A stretch of 64,000 nucleotides of DNA, from NCBI GenBank assembly GCA_000403215.2, contig KE159538.1, positions 373,398-437,397 of the forward strand, given 5' to 3'. The notes beneath the pieces are model-generated. The model was not told the DNA's origin and searched no databases. It saw only the letters and a list, made by a program, of their open reading frames with translations. Below, piece by piece: positions 54,470 to 61,600 of the stretch. The stretch comes from Lachnospiraceae bacterium A4 (lineage in GTDB: Bacteria; Bacillota; Clostridia; Lachnospirales; Lachnospiraceae). Position 1 is the first letter of the stretch, and every line of letters starts with the position of its first letter. The position numbers and the translations under genes were made by a program.

Positions 54470-55558
54470 TTATGGGAATGTTACAGTACTCGAACTTGTT
54501 TTTCCATCTTTCAACGTAACTGTTGCTGTTGCTGTCTTTCCTGATAAATATGACATCCATGAAGTTGAAAGTTGGTATTGTTTTTCAACTTTAATATCAT
54601 CGTCCCAAACTGTCCAACTACCATCATTACCTGTTAATGTATATTCTCCGCTCGCATCGGTAATAACTATAGGATTCCACAAAGCACCATCGCAATTTGC
54701 AATTTTAATCAAACCAGTAGTATCCATAGTAACCTGCACTTCAAACGGATTTTCCACCGTCCAGACAATCTCCAGTTCAGGGCTCAAACCAGGCTCTAAA
54801 GCTTCCAGCCAATCCTCGCGACTTGGATGTGCATTTGCTGCTGTCTTGACCGGATTACATTTTCCTGTCAGTTTAAACGAATGCTTATCAACTGTATTGG
54901 TAGCTGCAGATGCAGGATTCCAAACATATTCATAAGAATCTCTGATAGGATTCCACTGTACTATATATGGATCTGGATCGCTTGCAGAGCCTTTTTCAAT
55001 TGCATTCAATGTTGTCGTAAAGCAAGCAATTCCTGCACTATCGAACACATAAGCAGTTTCAGTCGTACCATCAGCTTCAACTCCTACTAACGCCATATAA
55101 AGACTCGTATCTGTATCAGCACCCGCGTTAAAATCATTACTTGCACTCATTGTGATTCCATCCACAGATGAAGCTGTCACTTTTACTGTAAGTTTTACAT
55201 CTTTCGTACTTTTATTTTCTACTGTCAGTGCCCTACTTTCATTCTTATACTTTTTGGGATCTGTAGGATCAAACTCATAGAAATACAAAGATCCGCCACT
55301 GGCATTATCAAATGTATAGCCAGTATACTTATCATTATTAGCATCTTGAAGCAAATCCAATGGATCCATTACATAGTCAAATGCTCCAGAATAGGTCTCC
55401 TCTGTAGGAAGCACTACACTAAATACGTCATGAGACAATGCTCCCTCTACTTTACCAGATCCTGTTGTCCGCCCTTCGTCGGCAAGCGCAACCATAGAGC
55501 TGCTCAGAACCATGCTTGTAGCCAGCACGCCGGCTAAAATCTTTTTGTAATTGTTCAT
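54470..55558 (-). CDS. Secreted protein of unknown function, paralogue of the protein at 56737-57993
   Basis: 362 residues; AAGGAGG lies seven bases before the ATG at 55558. The first 27 residues are a signal peptide (KKILAGVLATSMVLSSSMVA, likely cleavage after ALA). The mature part begins with a domain (about 40-265) containing DVFSVVLPTEE, FDYVMDPLDLL, SLYFYEFDP, ALTVENKSTKDVKLTVKVTA, ITMSASNDF and SFKLTGKCNP. It is shared with the protein encoded at 56737. The C-terminal 90 residues look like an Ig-like or beta-sandwich fold (YTLTGNDGSWTVWDDD, TATVTLKDGK). There is no LPxTG or transmembrane anchor. It lies directly upstream of the glycan array and downstream of a membrane-protein gene. It may be a surface or fibre subunit; no family is recognised. 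Confidence 0.7.
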   Translation of the reverse strand: MNNYKKILAGVLATSMVLSSSMVALADEGRTTGSGKVEGALSHDVFSVVLPTEETYSGAFDYVMDPLDLLQDANNDKYTGYTFDNASGGSLYFYEFDPTDPKKYKNESRALTVENKSTKDVKLTVKVTASSVDGITMSASNDFNAGADTDTSLYMALVGVEADGTTETAYVFDSAGIACFTTTLNAIEKGSASDPDPYIVQWNPIRDSYEYVWNPASAATNTVDKHSFKLTGKCNPVKTAANAHPSREDWLEALEPGLSPELEIVWTVENPFEVQVTMDTTGLIKIANCDGALWNPIVITDASGEYTLTGNDGSWTVWDDDIKVEKQYQLSTSWMSYLSGKTATATVTLKDGKTSSSTVTFP

Positions 55559-55636
55559 GTTTATTCCTCCTTGAAATAATGAAAATGATTAGTTACCTTA
55601 TATCGATGGAATACACTGTAACGATATGCCGTGCAT

Positions 55637-56155
55637 TCACTGACCGATCACAATCTTGAGCGTCAGTTTTACGGTACTGATACTCTGTTCCTCCTCATCA
55701 AGCAGATGATAGGTAATCACGCAATCATAGATTCCGTCCTCCAAAACACTGTCCAGCGTAATATTATCCAGCCAGCTTCCTACTGGGATAATCGGCGATT
55801 CAAAGATTGTCTCACCCGTTTCTTCTAGTGTTACATCAAAATAAACGGAATTGGTATTCGCCTCAGCATTTTTTACGTATGCATTTTCCGAAGCTGCATC
55901 TCCACTCGGGAAATTCCATGTCGTGTTCATTGTCACTTCATAGGAACCGGGCGCCGTTCGCTCTTCTCCAAGCTGTTCTATCACTTTGTCAACATTTTTC
56001 TCGTTGACTACAATATTGCGCCTGATTGGTTCTTCCTTTTTTTCTTTGTTCAGCATTAGAAAAATCACCAATCCCAGCAGTATGATAATCACTACAGCGC
56101 ATATTGCAAGAGCAATGATGCCTCCCTTAGAGAGCTTGCCTTTCTGCTCCGACAT
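55637..56155 (-). CDS. Membrane-anchored protein with extracellular domain, unknown function
   Basis: 172 residues; GGGAGGTG precedes the ATG at 56155. A short lysine-rich cytoplasmic start is followed by one transmembrane helix (GGIIALAICAVVIIILLGLV, continuing to about residue 32), then an outer domain of about 135 residues with TVELT-like beta-strand patterns (GSYEVTMNTTWNFPSG, VYFDVTLEETGETIFESPII, GIYDCVITYHLLD, VKLTLKIVIG). The outer part could bind or hold the secreted proteins encoded beside it. It begins the minus-strand gene run. No named family is recognised. Confidence 0.7.
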   Translation of the reverse strand: MSEQKGKLSKGGIIALAICAVVIIILLGLVIFLMLNKEKKEEPIRRNIVVNEKNVDKVIEQLGEERTAPGSYEVTMNTTWNFPSGDAASENAYVKNAEANTNSVYFDVTLEETGETIFESPIIPVGSWLDNITLDSVLEDGIYDCVITYHLLDEEEQSISTVKLTLKIVIGQ

Positions 56156-56224
56156 TTCACACCTCCCATCAATATTAATTTTATTTTATATAGCGAATTT
56201 CTGTTTATTGGTACATAAAATAAT

Positions 56225-56252
56225 ATCATATGGATTATGTATGTTTTGTCTA
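56225..56252 (-). promoter_or_regulatory. Candidate promoter of the leftward surface-protein/glycan run
   Basis: On the minus strand TAGACA (56252-56247) and TATGAT (56230-56225) are separated by 16 bases, about 70 bases before the ATG at 56155. The -35 box is poor. If real, it would start transcription of the membrane protein, the secreted protein and possibly the whole array, since no terminator is seen between them. Confidence 0.35.
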
Positions 56253-56632
56253 AACACCTATATTCTAATTTTCTCCCAATAACGACACAGAAAAAGACTA
56301 TCATAAAATATCAGCAACAGCTATTTTAAAATGTTACTTTATTACACATATCATGATTCTACACTAATATCGTCAAAAAATCAAGAAATATTATATTTAT
56401 CTTAAATATTTTTAGACAATATACCTCCTGTCAAAAGAAATCTGCAACCACTAACAGTATTCAGTATCCTATTGAATCTTCCACATAGTATTCTATGCAT
56501 CCCTCTGACGTTTTCGCAAATAGTCCGTAAAGCCAATCTCTACAACACTTTTCAAAAACGTTCCAGTCTGCCTCAAACCATTCCCGTATCTGATTGATAA
56601 AATCGTAAAAATCCGAAAATTCTATCTATTGA

Positions 56633-56661
56633 TTGCCTCCGCGTCCAAAATCTGTTATACT
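56633..56661 (+). promoter_or_regulatory. Sigma-A-type promoter of the repeat-rich secreted protein
   Basis: TTGCCT (56633-56638) and TATACT (56656-56661) are spaced by 17 bases. The gene's ribosome binding site AGGAGGTG follows at 56722-56729 and the ATG at 56737. The leader is about 70 bases long and has no obvious structure. Confidence 0.6.
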
Positions 56662-56736
56662 GTCTATAAAACATGTACATTCAAACAAGATCAATGGTTT
56701 TATACTATATATTTTTTTAAGAGGAGGTGTCCGACG

Positions 56737-57993
56737 ATGATTCAACATAAAAAAATATTAACTGGACTTATGACTGCGGCGTTGATTCTTAGTAGCCATT
56801 CCGCGATGACTTGGTCTGTTTATGCTTCTGAACAGCAAGAGACAGAAGATTCCACCGCATCTGAAGCCGCATCTGTAACAAACATGGAAGCTACTTCTGA
56901 ATCTGAGAAAAAAACGGAGATAAATTCTGAGGTAGAGGCCGAGAAGAGCACGGAGACTACTGCCGAAGTGACATCCGAAAAGAACTCTGAGGCTGCTTCT
57001 GACACTGGATCCGAAAAAAACTCCGAAGCCGCTTCTGACAAAAACTCTGAAATGACTTCCGAAAACGGCTCTGAAAAGAACTCCGAGACCACTTCTGAGA
57101 ACGGCTCCGAAAAAAACTCCGAAGCTGAAGCTGAGAAAAACTCCGAATCAGAATCCGAAACAAACTCTGAAACTACTTCTGACACGGATTCCGAAAAGAA
57201 CTCTGAAACTACCTCCGAAATGGAATCCGAGACGAGTACTGAACCAACTACCGAGATGGAATCGGAGGAAAATACGGAAACTGAAACAGAATCCGAGACC
57301 CAGACTGAATCTGCTACAGCATCAGAGGAAACCGAAACCCAGACTGAGACAGAAGAAGCTCCTGATTCCTCTGTACCAGCGGACGTTTTCAAGGTGATTC
57401 TTCCGACAATCCCAGAAGATGACACAACATTTGATTATATTTTAGACCCGCAGGGACTGATTGAACTGACTGATGCCAAGAAGTATGGCGGCACAGATGA
57501 AGTGGCGTTCGAACACGATAAGACTTTATATTTTAAAACTTCCAGAACAGAGGATGGCAGACCGGTTTATGATAATGTGAGCAATGCACTGACCGTGACA
57601 AATATGAGCAGCCGCGAAGTCAAGATTACCGTAAAGGCAACCATTGCCAACTCGGAAAGCATCACCATGTCCGAAAACAGTACTTTCGATGCTGATGATA
57701 CATCAACCAGCATTTATCTGGCATTGACGGACGGCACAAACACAATTCCGATCACTTCGGATGCGGCGGTGTTAAACGCGGTGATCAATGCGCCCGAAGA
57801 TGCTTATGAGACTGTGTGGGATGGCGAAAAAAATGTATATGAACTGACAGACACCGCCAAACAAGAGGACTATGATGGTTTTCAAAAATATTCCTTCTGG
57901 CTGACTGGCGCCTGCAATGCCAATGCGGACTGGTCAAATGTTGAAGGTCAGATTCCAGAAGTCTTTGTCGTCTGGGAAGTCAAAAATGAGTAG
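56737..57993 (+). CDS. Secreted protein with Ser/Glu/Thr-rich repeat and paralogous C-terminal domain
   Basis: The start at 56737 is fixed by AGGAGGTG seven bases upstream; 418 residues. Residues 1-30 are a signal peptide (KKILTGLMTAALILSSHSAM, cleavage near VYA-SE). Residues 31-215 are an acidic low-complexity region built of near-repeats of about 6-14 residues (SEKNSEAASD, SENGSEKNSETTSE, TETETESETQTES), without hydrophobic residues, probably an extended stalk or a glycosylated linker. Residues 220-418 match the N-terminal domain of the protein at 54470-55558: ADVFKVILPT, FDYILDPQGLIEL, ALTVTNMSSREVKITVKAT, ITMSENSTFDADDTSTSIYL, SFWLTGACN and EVFVVWEVKNE. There is no sortase motif. The gene ends in a strong terminator. 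Confidence 0.75.
   Translation: MIQHKKILTGLMTAALILSSHSAMTWSVYASEQQETEDSTASEAASVTNMEATSESEKKTEINSEVEAEKSTETTAEVTSEKNSEAASDTGSEKNSEAASDKNSEMTSENGSEKNSETTSENGSEKNSEAEAEKNSESESETNSETTSDTDSEKNSETTSEMESETSTEPTTEMESEENTETETESETQTESATASEETETQTETEEAPDSSVPADVFKVILPTIPEDDTTFDYILDPQGLIELTDAKKYGGTDEVAFEHDKTLYFKTSRTEDGRPVYDNVSNALTVTNMSSREVKITVKATIANSESITMSENSTFDADDTSTSIYLALTDGTNTIPITSDAAVLNAVINAPEDAYETVWDGEKNVYELTDTAKQEDYDGFQKYSFWLTGACNANADWSNVEGQIPEVFVVWEVKNE
56940..57365 (+). repeat. Degenerate tandem repeat encoding Ser-Glu-rich segment
   Basis: The DNA is a series of degenerate units around GAAAAGAACTCTGAG and GCTTCTGAC. Several neighbouring units agree closely (57060-57110, 57170-57230). The periodicity is in codons, mostly multiples of 18-42 bases. 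It also produces a long antisense open frame without biological meaning. Slippage could change the length between strains. Confidence 0.65.
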
Positions 57994-58017
57994 AGAAGAT
58001 TCCGTGCCCGTGTGCAT

Positions 58018-58055
58018 AAAAATGAGACTGTTTTGCCAACAGCCTCATTTTTATT
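58018..58055. terminator. Bidirectional intrinsic terminator
   Basis: AAAAATGAG / CTGTT, a 5-base loop TTGCC, AACAG / CTCATTTTT form a stem of 14 pairs with one mismatch (58018-58052), followed by ATTTT. With A-run on one side and T-run on the other it can stop both the rightward gene ending at 57993 and the leftward ilvE gene ending at 58101. Confidence 0.85.
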
Positions 58056-58100
58056 TTAGATAATCCAAATCAGCACAATTTACTGCGATGACATCATTTT

Positions 58101-59132
58101 TCAATCTATCTCCACAATCCACCCTTCAGGCGCCTCAACACGCCCCATCTGAATGCCAGTCAATGTGTCATATAATTTCTTGGTCACTGGTCCCATCTCA
58201 TTCATGCCTGACGGCAGGCAGATTTCTTCATTCTTGTTGACAATCTTTCCTACTGGGGAAATGACAGCAGCCGTGCCGCACAGACCGCACTCTGCAAAAT
58301 CCTTCACCTCGTCAAAGAGCACTTCGCGCTCCTCCACCTCCAGTCCAAGATATTCTTTTGCAACAATCATCAGTGAGCGGCGGGTGATGGACGGAAGGAT
58401 ACTGCTGGATTTTGGCGTGATAACTTTATTGTCCTTTGTCACGAAGAGGAAGTTTGCGCCGCCGGTCTCCTCCACTTTGGTGCGCGTTGCGGGGTCGAGA
58501 TACATATTTTCATCAAAGCCGTCCTTGTGCGCGGTGACAATCGCATGAAGGCTCATTGCATAGTTTAAGCCTGCCTTGATATGGCCTGTCCCGTTTGGCG
58601 CTGCCCTGTCAAAATCGCTCACTCTGATCGTGAGCGGTTTGGCGCCGCCTTTAAAATAAGGTCCTACTGGGGTCGTAAAGATTCTGAATTGATACTCGTC
58701 CGCTGGCTTTACGCCGATGACGGGATTCATGCCAAACATATAAGGCCTGATATAGAGGGTCGCACCAGAGCCGTAAGGCGGCACATATGCCTCATTTGCC
58801 CGTACCACCTGCTTGACAGCCTCCACAAAACGCCCTTCTGGGAGCGTCGGCATCTCAAGGCGCACACAACTGTCATGCATACGCTGCTCATTCAGATCTG
58901 GGCGGAACACGACCGTTTTCCCCTCCTGTGTCGTGTATGCTTTCAAGCCCTCGAAACAGGTCTGTGCATACTGCAAAACCCCGGCGCACTCATTTAGTAC
59001 GATTGTGGCATCTTCTGTGAGTCCGCCCTCGTCCCACGCACCGTTCTTAAAATTCGTAACGTACCTTTTATCAGTCTGTCTGTAGCCAAAGCCAAGGCTG
59101 GACCAATCCAAATCTTTCTTCTCCATTTTCAC
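58101..59132 (-). CDS. ilvE: Branched-chain amino acid aminotransferase
   Basis: 343 residues. GAGGAGG precedes both a GTG at 59132 and an ATG at 59126; the GTG has the better spacing, and the choice changes only two residues. The sequence is a class IV PLP aminotransferase of the BCAT II type: CAGVLQYAQTCFEGLKAYTT, GATLYIRPYMFGMNP, NGTGHIKAGLNYAMSLHAIV with the PLP-binding Lys, YLDPATRTKVEETGGANFLF, KSSSILPSITRRSLM, and FAECGLCGTAAVISPVGKI. It exchanges amino groups between glutamate and the keto acids of Leu, Ile and Val in the cytoplasm. It forms a single-gene unit ending at a strong terminator. Confidence 0.95.
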   Translation of the reverse strand: MKMEKKDLDWSSLGFGYRQTDKRYVTNFKNGAWDEGGLTEDATIVLNECAGVLQYAQTCFEGLKAYTTQEGKTVVFRPDLNEQRMHDSCVRLEMPTLPEGRFVEAVKQVVRANEAYVPPYGSGATLYIRPYMFGMNPVIGVKPADEYQFRIFTTPVGPYFKGGAKPLTIRVSDFDRAAPNGTGHIKAGLNYAMSLHAIVTAHKDGFDENMYLDPATRTKVEETGGANFLFVTKDNKVITPKSSSILPSITRRSLMIVAKEYLGLEVEEREVLFDEVKDFAECGLCGTAAVISPVGKIVNKNEEICLPSGMNEMGPVTKKLYDTLTGIQMGRVEAPEGWIVEID

Positions 59133-59198
59133 CTTTTCCTCCTCTGATTTGTTGCAGCAGACGCAAAGGCTTGCTCTGCGTCCGCTTCTTAATTTCTT

Positions 59199-59232
59199 AT
59201 TATTATACGTTAACGCGCAAAAGTCAACATTT
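59199..59232 (-). promoter_or_regulatory. Candidate promoter of ilvE
   Basis: On the minus strand TTGACT is followed 14 bases later by TATAAT; with ATGTTG, three bases earlier, as the -35 box the spacing is 17. The hexamers lie some 70-95 bases before the ilvE start. A hairpin (GACGCA...TGCGTC, 59159-59181) lies between promoter and gene, but I see no T-box or attenuator features. Confidence 0.4.
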
Positions 59233-59236
59233 CCTG

Positions 59237-59728
59237 CTATTTTTTTCTCTCATATTTCTGAAAATAATACTCGATGTCAAAATAGGTCTGCTCCTCACTC
59301 TCTGCTGTGCAGTGCCAGTCTGCCATTGTGTCCAGCCGCGGGCAGTACGCGTCCGCCTGATAGGTGTAGTCAATCTTTGTGATATGTGCTGTGTCACAAT
59401 AGGGGAGAAGCTGTTCGTACACGCCCGCGCCCCCTGCCACAAAAACGTCCCTGTTGTCATAATTTTTCAGCGCTTCCAAAAGTTCGTCCATGCTATGCAC
59501 TACCTCGGCACCTTTGACTTTATATTTTTGATCTCTCGAGAGAATGATATTGACGCGGTTTTTCAGCGGCTGCTTCTGCGGAAAGGTTTCAAATGTCTTT
59601 CTGCCCACAACGATGACTTTTCCCTCCGTCATTTCTCTAAACATCTGTTGATCTCTTGGAATGCGCACCAGCAGACTGTTCTGAAAACCGATTGCCCAAT
59701 TGTTGTCTACCGCCGCTATGAGCTGCAT
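59237..59728 (-). CDS. folA: Dihydrofolate reductase
   Basis: 163 residues, ATG at 59728 with AAAGGGG upstream. DHFR motifs: MQLIAAVDNNWAIG at the N-terminus, LVRIPRDQQMFREMTEGKVI with the substrate-binding acidic residue position, VVGRKTFETFP, NIILSRD, and FVAGGAGVYEQLLPY for NADPH binding. It reduces dihydrofolate to tetrahydrofolate in the cytoplasm. The usual W-x-x-P-x-D of loop 1 reads LVRIPRDQ, with Asp retained. It lies 39 bases from the end of the upstream MBL gene and may be co-transcribed with it. Confidence 0.92.
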   Translation of the reverse strand: MQLIAAVDNNWAIGFQNSLLVRIPRDQQMFREMTEGKVIVVGRKTFETFPQKQPLKNRVNIILSRDQKYKVKGAEVVHSMDELLEALKNYDNRDVFVAGGAGVYEQLLPYCDTAHITKIDYTYQADAYCPRLDTMADWHCTAESEEQTYFDIEYYFQKYERKK

Positions 59729-59767
59729 GTTTGTTCCCCTTTCTTTTACAGATATATAGCATTTCTA

Positions 59768-61363
59768 TTAATCATACTTATCTGCCAGAGAATTGATCTG
59801 GTCTGCAAATCTTGCCAGCTCTTTGTTCGGCCTGCCCTCATTCTTGTAAATCACTGCGATCAGTCTCTGTCCAGCCGCCAGCAGTCTTGCAAATACATCC
59901 GATACGCTGCGCAGACGCTTCTTGACAGCAACAGGAGAAGCCTCAAACTCGACAGCGCCTGTGATCAGGTCAACTCTTGTGCCAGAATAAGGTGCATAGG
60001 CATCATGTCCGTGCTCCAGACGCAGGCATTCTGCAAACAGGCTGCACGCAGTATCCTCTCCATGCACGATAAAAACCTTGTCAGGCTTTTCTTCAAAAGC
60101 ATTAATCCATTCAATCAGTCCGCCCTTGTCCGCGTGGCCGCTGAGTCCCGGAAGCTGTGTGATCTTTGCCCGAACCTCCACTGGCTCGCCAAACAGCTTC
60201 ACCTCGTCCGCGCCTTCTATTAAGATGCGTCCCAGCGTGCCTGCTGCCTGATACCCCACAAACAGTATCGTGCACTCCGGTCTCCACAAGTTATGCTTCA
60301 AGTGGTGGCGGATACGCCCTGCCTCGCACATGCCGCTCGCGGAGATAATCACCTTTGGCGTCATGTCAAAGTTGATTTCCTTAGATTCCTCACTCGTGAT
60401 GGCAAGCTTTAGTCCCGGGAAATTCAAGGGATTGATGCCCTTGTTCACGAGCTCCATCGCCTCCTCGTCAAAGCAGGTGTAGATATTTTTCTGGAAAACG
60501 CCTGTCGCCTCCACAGCGAGCGGGCTGTCCACGTACACCTCGAAGCGCGGAAAATTCGGAATCATGTTATCTGCCTTGATTTTCCGAAGGAAATACAAAA
60601 TCTCCTGTGTCCTGCCCACCGCAAAAGACGGAATGACCACGTTGCCGCCCTTTGCAAAGGTTTTGTTAATCACCTCCGCAAGATCGGACACATACCCTTC
60701 CTTTTGTTTGGCGTGGTATCGGTCTCCATAAGTGGCTTCCATGACCACATAATCCGCCTCTTTCGTGTAGATAGGGTCCTTGATGAGCGGCTGGTTCTTG
60801 TTGCCGATATCACCCGAGAATACAATCTTTTTCGTCACGCCGTCCTCTGTCAGCCAGACTTCAATGCTGGCAGAGCCAAGCAGATGCCCGACATCGGTAA
60901 ACCGTATTCTGATGCCGTCGCTGATTTGAATATTTTCATTATAGGCACAGGCAACGATATTTCTGATCACACCGTCCGCGTCCTCCATTGTGTATGCCGG
61001 CTCGACCGGCTCTAATCCGGAATGCCGTTTTGCCTTTCTGTTTTTCCACTCTGCCTCCTGTATCTGAATATGCGCACAGTCGCGCAGCATGATGGAACAC
61101 AGGCCAGAAGACGCCTCCGTCGTAAAAACCTGTCCGCGGAAGCCCCGCGCATACAATAATGGCAGATTTCCCGAATGGTCCACATGCGCATGTGTCAGAA
61201 ACACATAGTCGATCTGCGCCTCGTCCACGGGCATCTCACAGCACTCAAAGGGATTAGAGCCCTGCTGCATACCGCAGTCCACGAGCATATTTTTGCCGCA
61301 TGCCTGCAAGAAATGACAGCTTCCTGTCACTTGATGGTCTGCTCCTACAAAGGTAAGTTTCAT
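59768..61363 (-). CDS. MBL-fold/beta-CASP hydrolase (probable RNase)
   Basis: A start at 61363 with AAGGAGG upstream gives 531 residues. Residues 1-200 are the metallo-beta-lactamase part: TGSCHFLQACGKNMLVDCG, DYVFLTHAHVDHSGNLPLLY (H-x-H-x-D-H zinc motif), DVGHLLGSASIEVWL and VFSGDIGNKNQPL. Residues 210-400 are the beta-CASP insert (YVVMEATYGDR, VVIPSFAVGRTQEILYFL, SPLAVEATGVF). The end carries SASGMCEAGRIRHHLKHNL, VGYQAAGTLGR, LSGHADKGGLIEW and VHGED. The family includes RNA-processing nucleases related to CPSF73/RNase J. The last about 70 residues are an extra tail. A cytoplasmic RNA-processing role is likely. Confidence 0.88.
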   Translation of the reverse strand: MKLTFVGADHQVTGSCHFLQACGKNMLVDCGMQQGSNPFECCEMPVDEAQIDYVFLTHAHVDHSGNLPLLYARGFRGQVFTTEASSGLCSIMLRDCAHIQIQEAEWKNRKAKRHSGLEPVEPAYTMEDADGVIRNIVACAYNENIQISDGIRIRFTDVGHLLGSASIEVWLTEDGVTKKIVFSGDIGNKNQPLIKDPIYTKEADYVVMEATYGDRYHAKQKEGYVSDLAEVINKTFAKGGNVVIPSFAVGRTQEILYFLRKIKADNMIPNFPRFEVYVDSPLAVEATGVFQKNIYTCFDEEAMELVNKGINPLNFPGLKLAITSEESKEINFDMTPKVIISASGMCEAGRIRHHLKHNLWRPECTILFVGYQAAGTLGRILIEGADEVKLFGEPVEVRAKITQLPGLSGHADKGGLIEWINAFEEKPDKVFIVHGEDTACSLFAECLRLEHGHDAYAPYSGTRVDLITGAVEFEASPVAVKKRLRSVSDVFARLLAAGQRLIAVIYKNEGRPNKELARFADQINSLADKYD

Positions 61364-61600
61364 ACAAATTCCTCCTTTATACTTAAATTTTCCGAACACT
61401 ATTTAATTTTATTTTATCATATTTTCATTATTTTGACCAATTTTTCTTCAAAAAAATAATGTAAAAATCACTAATTATTTCATTCTATTTTTTCTGTGAT
61501 GTGATATGATACATATAGACACGCTTGCACAGTGCCGGGTGCATTCCAGAAGCACGATAATATAATGATAAAACAAAACCGGCGCAGAAAAGAGGGACGA

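Larger units (their letters stand above)
56156..56736. other. Non-coding divergent promoter region
   Basis: About 580 bases between the divergent genes at 56155 (minus) and 56737 (plus). It is AT-rich and has no supported gene. It holds a good promoter for the rightward gene (56633-56661), a weaker one for the leftward gene (56225-56252) and one copy of the 20-base repeat (56224-56243). No regulator-binding palindrome stands out. Confidence 0.55.

Noticed and set aside
54345-54560. 71-residue minus-strand frame bridging the secreted-protein gene and the TagF-like gene
   Set aside because: It overlaps both genes in another frame, and its start lies inside the secreted-protein gene without a good site; no family likeness.
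56940-57365. Possible CRISPR array in the repetitive stretch
   Set aside because: The repeats are degenerate, in codon register and encode a continuous acidic peptide; there are no regular spacers and no cas genes in the window.
56820-57425. 201-residue Ser/Val-rich open frame on the minus strand
   Set aside because: It is the antisense shadow of the Ser/Glu-rich repeat; the repeat's codons lack stops on the other strand. It has no ribosome binding site, and the plus-strand gene has promoter, start and signal peptide.
59171-60223. 350-residue open frame on the plus strand opposite folA and the MBL gene
   Set aside because: Both minus-strand genes are clear family members with intact motifs; the plus frame has a Cys/Leu/His-rich composition typical of shadows and no recognisable motif.
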